This document shows, piece after piece, positions 54,194 to 63,188 of a stretch of 64,000 nt of DNA; within the stretch, counting starts at the first letter, position 1, and each line of letters starts with the position of its first letter. A program made the position numbers and the translations under genes. The notes beneath the pieces are model-generated. The model saw only the letters and a list, made by a program, of their open reading frames with translations. It searched no databases and was not told the origin of the DNA. Origin of the DNA: Burkholderia pseudomultivorans (lineage in GTDB: Bacteria; Pseudomonadota; Gammaproteobacteria; Burkholderiales; Burkholderiaceae); the NCBI RefSeq assembly GCF_902499075.1, contig NZ_CABVPP010000032.1, positions 1-64,000 on the forward strand. The letters are read 5' to 3'.

Positions 54194-54997
54194 ATGATTC
54201 CGCCCACCATTCCCGAGCTGGTCGCCCGTGCCGGGCAGCTGCCCTATCTGCGGGAACACCTCGCGCTTGCCGACGGCGGCACCGCGTGTGCGCACCTGCC
54301 CGAGCGCGTGCTCGGCAGCGCGTACGAACCGATCTACGACGTGACGATGCCGGGCGCGCCGCAGTCGACGTCGTTCGCGGACGCGATCGAGCGCTACGGC
54401 GACGAGCTCGGCTTCCAGGCCGTCACGCTGGTGACGGGCGCGCCGCACGATCCGGTCGACGCGGCCACCGACGACCAGACGCTGGTCGCGATCGACCGCC
54501 TGTCGCGCGCGCTGCATGCGATCAACTTCTTCGGCGCGCAGCGCCACGGGCTGCTGTTCCTGCGCGTGCACGAGCGGCTGCTCAAGAGCGTGAAATACGA
54601 TCACGGCAAGCATTTCTCGTCGGTGCTGCAGCGCTTCGGGCTGTCGCCCGAACGGATCGTGATCGAGCTGCCGGCGGTCGCGGTCGCGCACAAGACCTTC
54701 CTCGGCTACCTGACGCGCAGCTACCAGCATCACGGCTTCAAGGTCGCGGACAAGCTGCCCGACCCGGGGCGCATCCTCGCGGTCGAATCGGAGATGGCGC
54801 GGCCCGACTACATCAAGATGGACGCCGGCATCGCGCTGCGCGACGGCATGGTGAAGGCGCTCGTCGCCTATGCGCAGCGCGTGCGGATTCCGCTGATCTT
54901 CGACGGCGTCGTCGACGAGACGCAGTGCGAGCTGCTGCGCCAGCACGACGTGCGGTTCATGCAGGGGCCGGTGTTCGCGAAGGTGGTGACGGTCTAG
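54194..54997 (+). CDS. Degenerate EAL-domain protein
   Basis: A 267-residue protein with the fold signature of EAL phosphodiesterases but without the Glu-Ala-Leu motif. Recognisable parts are YEPIYDV (44-50) in place of the substrate loop, RIVIELPAVAV (about 154-164) for the usual LEITE region, PDYIKMDAGI (about 205-214), and a final QGPVFAKVV. The EGVE motif is DGVVDE. Loss of the metal-binding Glu residues suggests it does not cleave cyclic di-GMP, but may bind it or another partner. It stands alone with a terminator-like leader hairpin. Confidence 0.8.
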   Translation: MIPPTIPELVARAGQLPYLREHLALADGGTACAHLPERVLGSAYEPIYDVTMPGAPQSTSFADAIERYGDELGFQAVTLVTGAPHDPVDAATDDQTLVAIDRLSRALHAINFFGAQRHGLLFLRVHERLLKSVKYDHGKHFSSVLQRFGLSPERIVIELPAVAVAHKTFLGYLTRSYQHHGFKVADKLPDPGRILAVESEMARPDYIKMDAGIALRDGMVKALVAYAQRVRIPLIFDGVVDETQCELLRQHDVRFMQGPVFAKVVTV

Positions 54998-55138
54998 AAA
55001 AGGCTGCGGCCGGTGCCGCCCACGCAGGCTGCGTTGCGCGCGGAACGGGAATGGGACGGGCGTCGCGGGATCGGCGCCCTGCGTGCCGGGTCGTCCCGGC
55101 GCCTCGGTATTGTCATGTGCGCCGCACGGCCGGCGCGC

Positions 55139-55930
55139 TCAGGCCGTCTGCCCGAGCCGCTGCGCGAGCGCCTTCAATTTCGGCCCGACCAGCGTGCGGA
55201 ACACGTCGTCGTCCATCGACGACGCCGGGCCGCTGCAGCTCAGGATCAGCCAGCGCCCTTCGCGCGGCTCGCGAAACGGCACGGCCGCCGCGTTGACGTC
55301 CGCGTGCCACGCGCGGAACGAATAACAGCAACCGCTCGCCGGAAACTCGGCCACCGCCTGCTGCGCGGCGGCGACGAGCGCATCGGCGTCGTCCGCGCCG
55401 CCGGCCGCGCGATGCAATTCCGCATAGAGCGCGCGCCGGACATCCTCCGGCTGCACGGCCAGGTACGCGCGCCCCATCGAACTCGTCAGCATCGACAGCC
55501 GCGAACCGGGCGCGAGCCCGAGCGTCAGCGCAGTCTCGCTGCGAATCGTCTCCAGATAGATCATGTCGAGCCCGTCGCGGCAGCCGAGCGACACGGCCGC
55601 GCCGATCTCGCGCGCGAGCGCCTGCATGTGGGGCCGCGCGAGGTCGAGCGTGCCGGAGCCCGACAGCAGCGCGTAGCCGAGCGACAGCACGCCGGCGTCC
55701 AGCGCATACTTTCCGAGCGTCTCGTCGTAGCGCAGATAGCCCAGCACGGTCAGCGTATAGGCAAGCCGGTTCACCGTCGCCTTCGGCAAGCCCGTGCGCT
55801 GCGCGAAATCGCGGTTGCCGATCATCGTCTCGCCGGGCCGGAACGCGCGCAGCAGGTCGAGCCCGCGCGCGAGCGCGACCACGAACTTGCGTTCGTCGAT
55901 GGGGGTTTCGTCGATGGTTGAAAGCGTCAT
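55139..55930 (-). CDS. IclR-family transcriptional regulator
   Basis: A 263-residue regulator. The N-terminal winged helix-turn-helix (about 15-77) is [37 protein letters not shown], and [18 protein letters not shown]. The C-terminal effector domain ends near [12 protein letters not shown] and includes the IclR pattern [17 protein letters not shown]. Divergent from glutaryl-CoA dehydrogenase, with a palindrome between them, so local control and autoregulation are likely. Confidence 0.93.
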   Translation of the reverse strand: MTLSTIDETPIDERKFVVALARGLDLLRAFRPGETMIGNRDFAQRTGLPKATVNRLAYTLTVLGYLRYDETLGKYALDAGVLSLGYALLSGSGTLDLARPHMQALAREIGAAVSLGCRDGLDMIYLETIRSETALTLGLAPGSRLSMLTSSMGRAYLAVQPEDVRRALYAELHRAAGGADDADALVAAAQQAVAEFPASGCCYSFRAWHADVNAAAVPFREPREGRWLILSCSGPASSMDDDVFRTLVGPKLKALAQRLGQTA

Positions 55931-55964
55931 CTGGTGCTACACTGGGATCAATTTGCAAAACATT

Positions 55965-55981
55965 GTTCCGCAGAGCGGAAC
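55965..55981. promoter_or_regulatory. Candidate IclR operator between iclR and gcdH
   Basis: A perfect 7-3-7 inverted repeat, GTTCCGC-AGA-GCGGAAC, 35 bp from the IclR start and 24 bp from the gcdH start. This size and form match known IclR-family operators. A regulator binding here would affect both genes. Confidence 0.65.
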
Positions 55982-56005
55982 TCCAGTCAAGTGAGGAGAT
56001 CATCG

Positions 56006-57193
56006 ATGAGCGCTGCAACTTTTCATTGGGACGATCCGCTGCTGCTCGACCAGCAACTGACCGAAGAAGAGCGGATGGTGCGCGACGCCGCGCAAGCGTA
56101 CGCGCAGGACAAGCTCGCGCCGCGCGTGACCGAGGCGTTCCGCCACGAGCGCACCGACGCGGAAATCTTCCGCGAGATGGGCGAGCTCGGCCTGCTCGGC
56201 CCGACGATTCCGGAGCAATACGGCGGCCCCGGCCTCAACTACGTGAGCTACGGCCTGATCGCGCGCGAAGTCGAGCGCGTCGATTCCGGCTACCGGTCGA
56301 TGATGTCGGTGCAGTCGTCGCTCGTGATGGTGCCGATCTTCGAATTCGGCTCGGACGCGCAAAAGCAGAAATACCTGCCGAAGCTCGCGACCGGCGAATG
56401 GATCGGCTGCTTCGGGCTGACCGAGCCGAACCACGGCTCCGATCCCGGCAGCATGGTCACGCGCGCGAAGAAGGTGCCCGGCGGCTACTCGCTGTCCGGC
56501 GCGAAGATGTGGATCACCAACTCGCCGATCGCCGACGTGTTCGTCGTGTGGGCGAAACTCGAGGAAGACGGCAAGGACGCGATCCGCGGCTTCATCCTCG
56601 AGAAGGGCTGGAAGGGCCTGTCGGCGCCGGCGATCCACGGCAAGGTCGGGCTGCGTGCGTCGATCACCGGCGAGATCGTGCTCGACGAGGTGTTCGTGCC
56701 CGACGAGAACCTGATGCCGAACGTGAGCGGCCTGCGCGGCCCGTTCACGTGCCTGAACTCGGCGCGCTACGGGATTGCATGGGGCGCACTCGGCGCTGCC
56801 GAGTCGTGCTGGCACACCGCACGCCAGTACGTGCTCGACCGCAAGCAGTTCGGCCGGCCGCTCGCCGCGAACCAACTGATCCAGAAGAAGCTCGCCGACA
56901 TGCAGACCGAGATCACGCTCGGCCTGCAGGGCGTGCTGCGACTCGGCCGGATGAAGGACGAAGGCACGGCGGCCGTCGAGATCACGTCGATCATGAAACG
57001 CAATTCGTGCGGCAAGGCGCTCGACATCGCACGGCTCGCGCGCGACATGCTCGGCGGCAACGGCATCTCGGACGAATTCGGCGTCGCGCGCCACCTCGTG
57101 AACCTCGAAGTGGTCAACACGTACGAAGGCACGCACGACATCCACGCGCTGATTCTCGGCCGCGCGCAGACGGGCATCCAGGCTTTCTTCTGA
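56006..57193 (+). CDS. gcdH: Glutaryl-CoA dehydrogenase
   Basis: A 395-residue acyl-CoA dehydrogenase that oxidises and decarboxylates glutaryl-CoA to crotonyl-CoA in lysine, tryptophan and some aromatic degradation pathways. The FAD/substrate segment [15 protein letters not shown] (about 135-149) and [16 protein letters not shown] are present. The substrate Arg is in [14 protein letters not shown] (about residue 94), and the catalytic Glu lies in [12 protein letters not shown] (about 374). GAGGAG precedes the ATG at 56006; a longer frame starting at 55934 is not supported. It ends at a strong terminator. Confidence 0.97.
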   Translation: MSAATFHWDDPLLLDQQLTEEERMVRDAAQAYAQDKLAPRVTEAFRHERTDAEIFREMGELGLLGPTIPEQYGGPGLNYVSYGLIAREVERVDSGYRSMMSVQSSLVMVPIFEFGSDAQKQKYLPKLATGEWIGCFGLTEPNHGSDPGSMVTRAKKVPGGYSLSGAKMWITNSPIADVFVVWAKLEEDGKDAIRGFILEKGWKGLSAPAIHGKVGLRASITGEIVLDEVFVPDENLMPNVSGLRGPFTCLNSARYGIAWGALGAAESCWHTARQYVLDRKQFGRPLAANQLIQKKLADMQTEITLGLQGVLRLGRMKDEGTAAVEITSIMKRNSCGKALDIARLARDMLGGNGISDEFGVARHLVNLEVVNTYEGTHDIHALILGRAQTGIQAFF

Positions 57194-57240
57194 TCGTTCC
57201 GAAGTGGCGGCGCACGCCGCCTCGCGTGCGCCGCAAAGAC

Positions 57241-57278
57241 ACGGCCCGCCCGGCATGACTGCCGGGCGGGCCGTTTTT
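57241..57278 (+). terminator. Intrinsic terminator after gcdH
   Basis: A 15-bp perfect stem (ACGGCCCGCCCGGCA / TGCCGGGCGGGCCGT) with loop TGAC followed by four further T. It ends gcdH and may also slow transcription from the opposite peroxiredoxin gene. Confidence 0.92.
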
Positions 57279-57330
57279 CATCGACATTCGCGCATCGGGC
57301 CCATGGCCGCGATCGCGCGACGCGCGCGGC

Positions 57331-57969
57331 TTACTTGTTCGGCTGCGGCGTGAGGCGCAGGTATGGACGCACCGCGTTGAAGCCCTTCGGGAAGCGCTGC
57401 TTCAGCTCCTCCGGGTCCTGCAGCGACGGCACGATCACGACGTCGTCGCCATCCTTCCAGTTGCCGGGCGTCGCGACCTTGTAGTTGTCGGTGAGCTGCA
57501 GCGAATCGATCACGCGCAGCACCTCGTCGAAGTTGCGCCCCGTGCTGGCCGGATAGGTGATGATGAGCCGCACCTTCTTGTTCGGGTCGATCACGAACAG
57601 CGAGCGCACCGTCAGCGTTTCGTTCGCGTTCGGGTGGATCATGTCATACAGTTGCGAGACCTTGCGGTCCGCATCGGCGATGATCGGGAAACCGACGACC
57701 GTCGACTGCGTTTCGTTGATGTCGTTGATCCAGCCCTTGTGCGAATCGACGCCGTCGACCGACAGCGCGATCACCTTCACGTTGCGCTTCTCGAATTCGC
57801 CCTTCAGCTTCGCGGTCAACCCGAGTTCCGTCGTGCACACCGGCGTGTAGTCGGCCGGATGGGAGAACAGCACGCCCCAGCTGTTGCCGAGCCACTCGTG
57901 AAACTTGATCGGGCCCAGGCTCGATTCCTGCTCGAAATCCGGTGCGATGTCGCCAAGACGCAGACTCAT
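57331..57969 (-). CDS. 1-Cys peroxiredoxin (Prx6-type)
   Basis: A 212-residue thiol peroxidase that reduces H2O2 and organic peroxides. The peroxidatic Cys45 is in DYTPVCTTELG (40-50), and no other Cys occurs in the protein, so it is a 1-Cys enzyme needing an external thiol. The long C-terminal domain with GDDVVIVPSL and RYLRLTPQP-like ending (PYLRLTPQPNK) is typical of the Prx6 group. It is cytoplasmic. GAGGAGGGAACACC precedes the ATG. It is monocistronic and converges on gcdH. Confidence 0.95.
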   Translation of the reverse strand: MSLRLGDIAPDFEQESSLGPIKFHEWLGNSWGVLFSHPADYTPVCTTELGLTAKLKGEFEKRNVKVIALSVDGVDSHKGWINDINETQSTVVGFPIIADADRKVSQLYDMIHPNANETLTVRSLFVIDPNKKVRLIITYPASTGRNFDEVLRVIDSLQLTDNYKVATPGNWKDGDDVVIVPSLQDPEELKQRFPKGFNAVRPYLRLTPQPNK

Positions 57970-58287
57970 GGTGTTCCCTCCTCGAACGATGCATGTTGAA
58001 ACCGCGCGCGGTCGGCGCGGGACAGTCCATCAGCTTAAGGGAAGCCATGCGACATGCGAACGATTATTACGTTTGATATTCATGCTTTTTTGTCATTTTT
58101 GCCCGGTGCGAGGCAGGGATGACCGGCCGCGCATGAAACTTTTTGCGCCGTTTGCCGCTCTGTCGAAGATTACAAGTCGTTTACCATGCAGTCTGGCAAC
58201 GCACCCCGTGCGTCTTCCCGGCTCGCCAGCAGGCAGGCGTTTCGCTACGATGTGAACCTGCAGCATGACAGCATGAAGGGAGTTGCA

Positions 58288-58590
58288 ATGTCGGAAATCA
58301 ACAAGGAGAAACTGATGTCGGATATCAAAACCGTTCTCGCGGACGCCGAAGATCTGCTCAAGCAAGCCGCGAGCAGCACGGGCGACCGTGCGGCCGAGCT
58401 GCGCGAAAAAGCCATGACGCGCCTGAAGCAGGCCAAGGAAAAGGCAGCCGACGTCCAGGTCGTCGTGGTCGAGAAAGGCAAGAAGGCCGCGCGCGCGACC
58501 GACGACTACGTGCACGAGCATCCGTGGACGTCGATCGGCGTCGCTGCGGGCGTCGGCGTGCTGATCGGCCTGCTGATCAACCGCAAGTAA
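58288..58590 (+). CDS. ElaB/YqjD/DUF883-type membrane-anchored protein
   Basis: A 100-residue protein: a charged coiled-coil region (SDIKTVLADAEDLLKQAASS, RLKQAKEKAADVQ) followed by a C-terminal membrane segment (TSIGVAAGVGVLIGLLI, about 81-97). Such proteins bind ribosomes at the inner membrane in stationary phase. AAGGGAG precedes the ATG at 58288; the frame extends further upstream but that part has no family resemblance. First of a three-gene cluster. Confidence 0.92.
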   Translation: MSEINKEKLMSDIKTVLADAEDLLKQAASSTGDRAAELREKAMTRLKQAKEKAADVQVVVVEKGKKAARATDDYVHEHPWTSIGVAAGVGVLIGLLINRK

Positions 58591-58644
58591 CGCGCGCCTG
58601 GCGCCGTTCCGCCCCCGCGCCGCCACCCGCGGTCGCGGGCGCCG

Positions 58645-58676
58645 AAGCCGGCCGGCGGTTCGCCGCCGGCGGCTTT
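58645..58676 (+). terminator. UUCG-capped hairpin between elaB-like and yqjE-like genes
   Basis: A strong stem (GCCGGCGG / CCGCCGGC) capped by a TTCG tetraloop, extended by AAGCC/GGCTT with one bulged base and followed by TTTG. It may act as a partial terminator or as an mRNA-stability element. Confidence 0.5.
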
Positions 58677-58710
58677 GTCCTAGCCGCTCACTGGCGCAAG
58701 CCACTCTTCC

Positions 58711-59100
58711 ATGACGACAGACACCAAATCGCAGCCGTCCGGCCAGGGACCGCTGCGCCGCCTCGTCGGCTCGGCGATCGGCCTCCTGCAAACCCGCCTC
58801 GAACTGGTGGGCATCGAGCTGGCCGAGGAGAAGGAACGCCTGATGGGCGTACTGTTCCTCGGGCTCGCCGCGATGATGCTCGCGACGATGGCGCTGATCA
58901 GCCTGACCGTGCTGATCGCGATCGCGTTCTGGGACACCTATCGCTGGCAGGCGCTCGCCGCGATCACCGCGCTGTATGCGGTGGGCGGCATCGCATGCGC
59001 GCTGAAGGCGCGCTCGGGCCTGCGCGATGCGCCGACCGTGTTCGAGGCGACCCTCGCCGAACTCGAGAAAGACCGCGAACTGTTCCGCGGCAAGCCATGA
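58711..59100 (+). CDS. YqjE-like (phage holin superfamily) inner-membrane protein
   Basis: A 129-residue protein with two membrane segments (about 47-69 and 75-95) flanked by cytoplasmic helices. The first part GLLQTRLELVGIELAEEKERL (25-45 in parts) is the YqjE/DUF1469 signature. The protein is often found with ElaB/YqjD and YqjK homologues, as here, and its role is unknown, probably in envelope stress or membrane protection. The next gene begins 44 bp downstream. Confidence 0.92.
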   Translation: MTTDTKSQPSGQGPLRRLVGSAIGLLQTRLELVGIELAEEKERLMGVLFLGLAAMMLATMALISLTVLIAIAFWDTYRWQALAAITALYAVGGIACALKARSGLRDAPTVFEATLAELEKDRELFRGKP

Positions 59101-59143
59101 ACGCGATCGCGTTCGTCCCTCTCACCTATTTCGCCGACGCGCC

Positions 59144-59590
59144 ATGAGCCAGAACGCTACGGGCAATGCACCCCGCCCCCCTTCGTCGCGATCGAACTGG
59201 AGCGCATCGCAGCATCGCGCGCTCCGCAAGGAACTGCTGATCCTGCGGTCCGAGGTCGAACGACTCGAACTGGCGGAAGCCGCCGCCGAGATGCGCCAGG
59301 CGGTCACGCGCTTCAGCTGGCTCAAGGTCTTCATCCCCGGCCTGTCGAGCGGCAAGTTCAGCCAGTCCGCGAAAACCCTCAACGCGAGCCTCGGCAATCT
59401 CGTCAACCAGTATCCGATGCTGAGTTCGCTCGCCTCGCTCGTACTGGCGAAACCGGTTCGCTCGCTGCTGCGCGCGAGCGCCGGTCCCGCGCTGAAGTGG
59501 GGCACGCTCGGGTTCGCCGCGTGGGAGGTGTACCGGATCTGGAAACAATCGCGCGACGAGCGCGGCAGCGACGCCGCCATCGGCGACTGA
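59144..59590 (+). CDS. DUF3318-type protein, third gene of the YqjE cluster
   Basis: A 148-residue basic protein. It has an N-terminal helix (QHRALRKELLILRSEVERLEL), a central hydrophobic patch (LSSLASLVLAKPVRSLL) and a Trp-containing C-terminal helix. It resembles DUF3318 proteins that occupy the third position in ElaB-YqjE-type clusters in betaproteobacteria. The ATG at 59144 gives the expected length; the frame extends upstream without resemblance. The assignment is moderate. Confidence 0.75.
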   Translation: MSQNATGNAPRPPSSRSNWSASQHRALRKELLILRSEVERLELAEAAAEMRQAVTRFSWLKVFIPGLSSGKFSQSAKTLNASLGNLVNQYPMLSSLASLVLAKPVRSLLRASAGPALKWGTLGFAAWEVYRIWKQSRDERGSDAAIGD

Positions 59591-59678
59591 CGCGCAACGC
59601 CGCCACGACGCACGCGGCGACGCGTGATGGCCGCGCGACGCGTGGCGGCAGCGTGCGCTTCTTCCGCTTCGCGCGCGA

Positions 59679-60107
59679 TCAGCGCACGCCCCAGCAAGCC
59701 GGGTTCCACGCGTCGTTCCCATCGTGCCGCGCATTGCCTTTCGTCCCGTCCGAACGCAGCGTGAATGTGCCGCACAGGTCGTCGCGCATGGGTCCGGTGT
59801 CGAGCGGACTCGCTTCGAGTTCGTACGCCAGTGGTGAATCGCCGCCGGCCGGCGGCCGCCGCGCCACGCGATAGACCGGCCGTCCGTCAGGCGGCGCATG
59901 CGCGAGCGCGTCCGGCAGCGTCGCCGGCGGTGCGCCGTCGAGCGTCTCGAGATACTGGGCTGCGCGATACAGCGCCGATACCGCCGACGCCCGATGGACC
60001 CGCGCGACATGCTCGCGATACGACGGGATACCCCATGCGGCCAAACCGGCGACGATCGCGAGCACGATCATCAGCTCGAGCAAGGTGAATCCTGACGGTC
60101 GCGCCAC
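59679..60107 (-). CDS. pilE: Type IV prepilin-like protein (PilE-type minor pilin)
   Basis: A 142-residue prepilin. After the short basic leader MARPSG the cleavage site and hydrophobic helix FTLLELMIVLAIVAGLAAW (7-25) are typical, with Glu at position 5 of the mature protein. The C-terminal half carries a pair of Cys in a short disulfide loop (DLCGTFTL ... NPACWGVR). It is the last gene of the minor-pilin operon, 15 bp after pilX. Confidence 0.93.
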   Translation of the reverse strand: MARPSGFTLLELMIVLAIVAGLAAWGIPSYREHVARVHRASAVSALYRAAQYLETLDGAPPATLPDALAHAPPDGRPVYRVARRPPAGGDSPLAYELEASPLDTGPMRDDLCGTFTLRSDGTKGNARHDGNDAWNPACWGVR

Positions 60108-60122
60108 GGCACCCTCTCCTTG

Positions 60123-60761
60123 TCACTGCATTGCCGCCACGCGCCGCCAGCGTTGCGCGACGATGCGTCCGTCACGAATCGCAACCTGACTTTGCAGCCA
60201 GACGACGCTCGCCCCATGCGTGCCGACGCCGCGCGCCGTGACGAGATACGCACGGGCATCTGCAGGACCGGCACCGCGCCACGCTTCGATCAGGCAGCGC
60301 GGCGGCTGTACGGCTGGCGGCCACTCCGCGAACGGTGCGAACGCTTCGGCGAGCGTCAGCGCAGGCAGGCGCCGCCACGCGTCCGGTTCGGCATGCGAGT
60401 CGCGTTCGGGCAGGTAGCTTGCCGAACCGCGCAGCAACCGCACGGTGCACGCAACCAGCGCGGCATCGGCCGCATGAAACGCGATCAGCCGGTCCGACAG
60501 CGCTCGCGTGCGGCGGGACTCCGTCAGCGCCGATTCGAACCATGTGCCCGTCAGCGCGGCAACAGCCGCGCCGACCGCGATCACGGCCGGGAGTGCGAAG
60601 CCGGTGTCGCCACGTCCGCTGCCGCGAGGTGGGCGAAAGCGTGTCAACGAAGCGCGATGTCCCGTCGCCATATCTTCCGGTGCGGGCGGCTTACCGCCTT
60701 TCGTAGCGAAGTCTTCCCGGCGCAATCGCCGCGCCGTCACACGCTTTTCGTCGCCCTTCAT
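60123..60761 (-). CDS. pilX: Type IV pilus assembly protein PilX-like
   Basis: A 212-residue protein with the PilX pattern: a hydrophobic segment GFALPAVIAVGAAVAALTG (54-72) preceding TWFESALTESRRTRALSDRL and FHAADAALVAC. The leader before the prepilin-like helix is unusually long (about 53 residues, basic), so the start at 60761 may be too early; ATG at 60671 (MATGHRAS) is a plausible alternative. The 60761 start overlaps the pilW stop by 4 bp, which supports it. The conserved Glu of prepilins is replaced (ALPAV). Confidence 0.85.
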   Translation of the reverse strand: MKGDEKRVTARRLRREDFATKGGKPPAPEDMATGHRASLTRFRPPRGSGRGDTGFALPAVIAVGAAVAALTGTWFESALTESRRTRALSDRLIAFHAADAALVACTVRLLRGSASYLPERDSHAEPDAWRRLPALTLAEAFAPFAEWPPAVQPPRCLIEAWRGAGPADARAYLVTARGVGTHGASVVWLQSQVAIRDGRIVAQRWRRVAAMQ

Positions 60762-61591
60762 CGCAACACCTCGCGCGCATGACGCGTGTCGGGCACCGCA
60801 TCGCCGAATGCGATCGTCGCGTTCCTCAATGCGACGACACGATGCAACGCCAGCCGCGCACGGCCATCCCGGGCGACGGTTTCGCGCTCGTCGCAGTCGA
60901 CGTACCGGGCCGGCTCGCGCATAGGCTCGCCGCGCGCCTGCACGCAGACATGCACGGCCACGACGTCGTGCCAGTCGGCGCCGCGCATCGCATCGGCGCG
61001 CACGAACTGCGTGTCGCCGCGCCGCAGATAGCGCACGCGCAGCTGGTCGATGCCCACCACCACGGGCTGCGGCGCGCCGGGGTGGCCGCTGCCTTCGCAA
61101 TACAGTTCAGGCTCGCCCGTCGACGGACTGACGTGCGCATCGAAGCGGTTCGCGACAAGCGGCCGTTCGCCCGGCGCGCCGACGCCCTGCCCCAGGCAAT
61201 CCGATACCTGCGCGCTCGCCGTCGGCCATGTCGACACCGTATCGCCGACATACCGAACCAGCAGTGCATCGGAATCCGTCCGCAGCGGATCGCATCGCAC
61301 CTGCGCGCTGTCGCCGCGAATGCGCGCCGCCGAGCAGCCGAATACCGGCGGCAATGCTGTCGACCCGCCCGCGTCGAGCGGCCGGAATCCCGCCATCTGA
61401 AGCTGCTGGCCGATCAGCATCAATGCGGTGCCCGCCGCATCGCGCATCCGGAATCCGTCGTCCGCGCGCCGTTGCGCGACGCGCTGCGCGTGGTACGCCG
61501 CGCCGGCCGCCGCGAGCACGAGCAGACCGACGGTCATCGCGATCAGCACTTCGAGCAGCGTATGGGCGCGCATGCGGCGCTTAGTGCGCAT
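60758..61591 (-). CDS. pilW: Type IV pilus assembly protein PilW-like
   Basis: A 277-residue minor pilin. The prepilin helix is HTLLEVLIAMTVGLLVLAAAG (10-30), after a basic leader MRTKRRMRA. The rest has the PilW pattern QQLQMAGFRPL (62-72) and several Cys pairs. Its start overlaps the end of pilV by 11 bp and its end overlaps pilX by 4 bp, so the pilins are translated as a set. Confidence 0.93.
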   Translation of the reverse strand: MRTKRRMRAHTLLEVLIAMTVGLLVLAAAGAAYHAQRVAQRRADDGFRMRDAAGTALMLIGQQLQMAGFRPLDAGGSTALPPVFGCSAARIRGDSAQVRCDPLRTDSDALLVRYVGDTVSTWPTASAQVSDCLGQGVGAPGERPLVANRFDAHVSPSTGEPELYCEGSGHPGAPQPVVVGIDQLRVRYLRRGDTQFVRADAMRGADWHDVVAVHVCVQARGEPMREPARYVDCDERETVARDGRARLALHRVVALRNATIAFGDAVPDTRHAREVLR

Positions 61592-61991
61592 CGGCGTCGC
61601 CCTCCCGGAACGGGATCCGTACGCACGCAGGCGGCTCCTTCGACCCGCGCGCGTCACCGCAACGCGACGAAGCCGCTGCGTCGCCGGCGCGCCAGCCAAC
61701 GACGACGAATCGCATGCCGCCCGCCGCGGCATCGAGCGACATCGCACCGCCGGGCAGCGAGGCCGCCGCCAACGCCGCGAGGCCGTCCCCGGCGGCCGGC
61801 GCGGCATGGATGCGCTCGATGCGCGCATCGGCCAGCCACAGCGCGCGCTCGCGCCAGATCGTCGCCCGCTGCGCTTGCGTCATCGCGAGCTGACTGCCGG
61901 CCACCGCGAGCATCACGATCGCCAGCAGCGCAATGGCCAGCGTCGCTTCGAGCAGCGACGTGCCGCGCGACGCGTGGCGCACCGCCATCAT
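61581..61991 (-). CDS. pilV: Type IV pilus modification protein PilV-like
   Basis: A 136-residue minor pilin. The leader is MMAVRHASRG, then TSLLEATLAIALLAIVMLAV (11-30) as prepilin helix, then the PilV pattern with RERALWLADARIERI. The first Met is at 61991, overlapping the fimT stop by 4 bp (ATGA); the second Met at 61988 is possible. Confidence 0.9.
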   Translation of the reverse strand: MMAVRHASRGTSLLEATLAIALLAIVMLAVAGSQLAMTQAQRATIWRERALWLADARIERIHAAPAAGDGLAALAAASLPGGAMSLDAAAGGMRFVVVGWRAGDAAASSRCGDARGSKEPPACVRIPFREGDADAH

Positions 61992-62551
61992 GCCGCGTCG
62001 CAACGGCCGGTCGCGACGCGCGCGCGACCGCCCGCCGCAATCCGTACGCAGCGCGACACACGTGCGTCGTCGACGCCCGGCATGTCGCGTCGCGGACGCA
62101 GTTCGAAACGCCGGATTCCGCCGATCGCCTGCCCTGCCGGCGGCACGAAGGCGAGATCGTGCGCAGCGCCCGCGACCGCGATGTCGGGATCGCGCGGATA
62201 GCGCCGCAGCACGCGCGATTGCCCGTCGACCCGTGCGCTGACGACCCAGTCGCACGACCACTCCGACTCGCCGCACCGCTGGCCGGGACCAAGGCACGTG
62301 CCGTCATGCGCGGCGCGACACAGCGTGACGCGCACGCCCAGACGCGTCGCCTCGGCACGCGCAAACGACAGCGCGCCGAGCAAGGCGCGCGAGCGCGCAT
62401 CGACGCGTTCGCGCATGCGCCACTGATCGAACGCGGGCGCCGCGTAGAGCGCAAGCCCGACCGTCAGCGCGATCGCGACCATCAGCTCGACGAGCGTGAA
62501 GCCGCCGAACCGACGTCCGGTCGTGTTTCCAGTCAGTCTGCAACGCGCCAT
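61988..62551 (-). CDS. fimT: Type IV minor pilin FimT/GspH-like
   Basis: A 187-residue prepilin and first gene of the cluster. The leader MARCRLTGNTTGRRFGG is followed by the FTLVELMVAIALTVGLALY helix (18-36), and the GspH/FimT domain includes RERVDARSRALLGALSFARAEA split around residues 48-69. Cys pairs occur near CLGPGQRC and CDWV. In Pseudomonas and Xanthomonas the equivalents (FimT-PilV-PilW-PilX-PilE) prime pilus assembly and, for FimT, DNA uptake. No pilY1 lies in this operon. Confidence 0.93.
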   Translation of the reverse strand: MARCRLTGNTTGRRFGGFTLVELMVAIALTVGLALYAAPAFDQWRMRERVDARSRALLGALSFARAEATRLGVRVTLCRAAHDGTCLGPGQRCGESEWSCDWVVSARVDGQSRVLRRYPRDPDIAVAGAAHDLAFVPPAGQAIGGIRRFELRPRRDMPGVDDARVSRCVRIAAGGRARVATGRCDAA

Positions 62552-62702
62552 TGCCGTGCTCCGCGAACGTGATGCGGCGACTGTAACGACGCGAGCGCAT
62601 GCATGCCTATATGCCGAACGGCCGACTGGCGACAGACGCTCGCGACCGACACAATCGGCGCGAACTGAACCACGGGAGCAGGCGATGAACGAACGCAGCG
62701 CG

Positions 62703-63182
62703 TCAGCGCTTACGCGGGGGCTTGGCGGGAGAAGCGCGACGGAATTCCTCGATCACGTCGGCAAATTCGGAGACGTCCTCGAACCGGCGATACACCGATG
62801 CGAAGCGGACATAGGCGATCGTATCGAGGCCGCGCAACTCGTTCATCACGAGTTCGCCGAGCTTCTCGCTACGCACTTCGCGCTCGCCGGTCGCGAGCAG
62901 TTGATATTCGATACGGGCGACCGCCGCGTCGATCGCGTCGGCAGCAACCGGCCGCTTGCGCAGCGCGAGTTGCATGCTGGCGACGATCTTGCGACGGTCG
63001 AATTCGGTGCGGCTGCCGTCCTTCTTCACGACGGCCGGCAGGTTCAACTCGACCCGCTCGTACGTCGTGAAGCGCTTGTCGCAAGCCGAGCAGCGACGGC
63101 GCCGGCGAATCGCGGCGCCATCCTCGGACACGCGGGAGTCAACGACCTGCGTGTCTTCGTGCCGGCAGAACGGGCAGCGCAT
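62703..63182 (-). CDS. nrdR: Transcriptional repressor NrdR
   Basis: A 159-residue regulator of ribonucleotide reductase genes. The zinc-ribbon Cys are C3, C6, C31, C34 ([18 protein letters not shown]). The ATP-cone that senses ATP/dATP follows from about 48 ([11 protein letters not shown]). The length is normal. It starts 6 bp after the end of glyA and is presumably co-transcribed with it, a common gene order in betaproteobacteria. Confidence 0.98.
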   Translation of the reverse strand: MRCPFCRHEDTQVVDSRVSEDGAAIRRRRRCSACDKRFTTYERVELNLPAVVKKDGSRTEFDRRKIVASMQLALRKRPVAADAIDAAVARIEYQLLATGEREVRSEKLGELVMNELRGLDTIAYVRFASVYRRFEDVSEFADVIEEFRRASPAKPPRKR

Positions 63183-63188
63183 CGTCGA

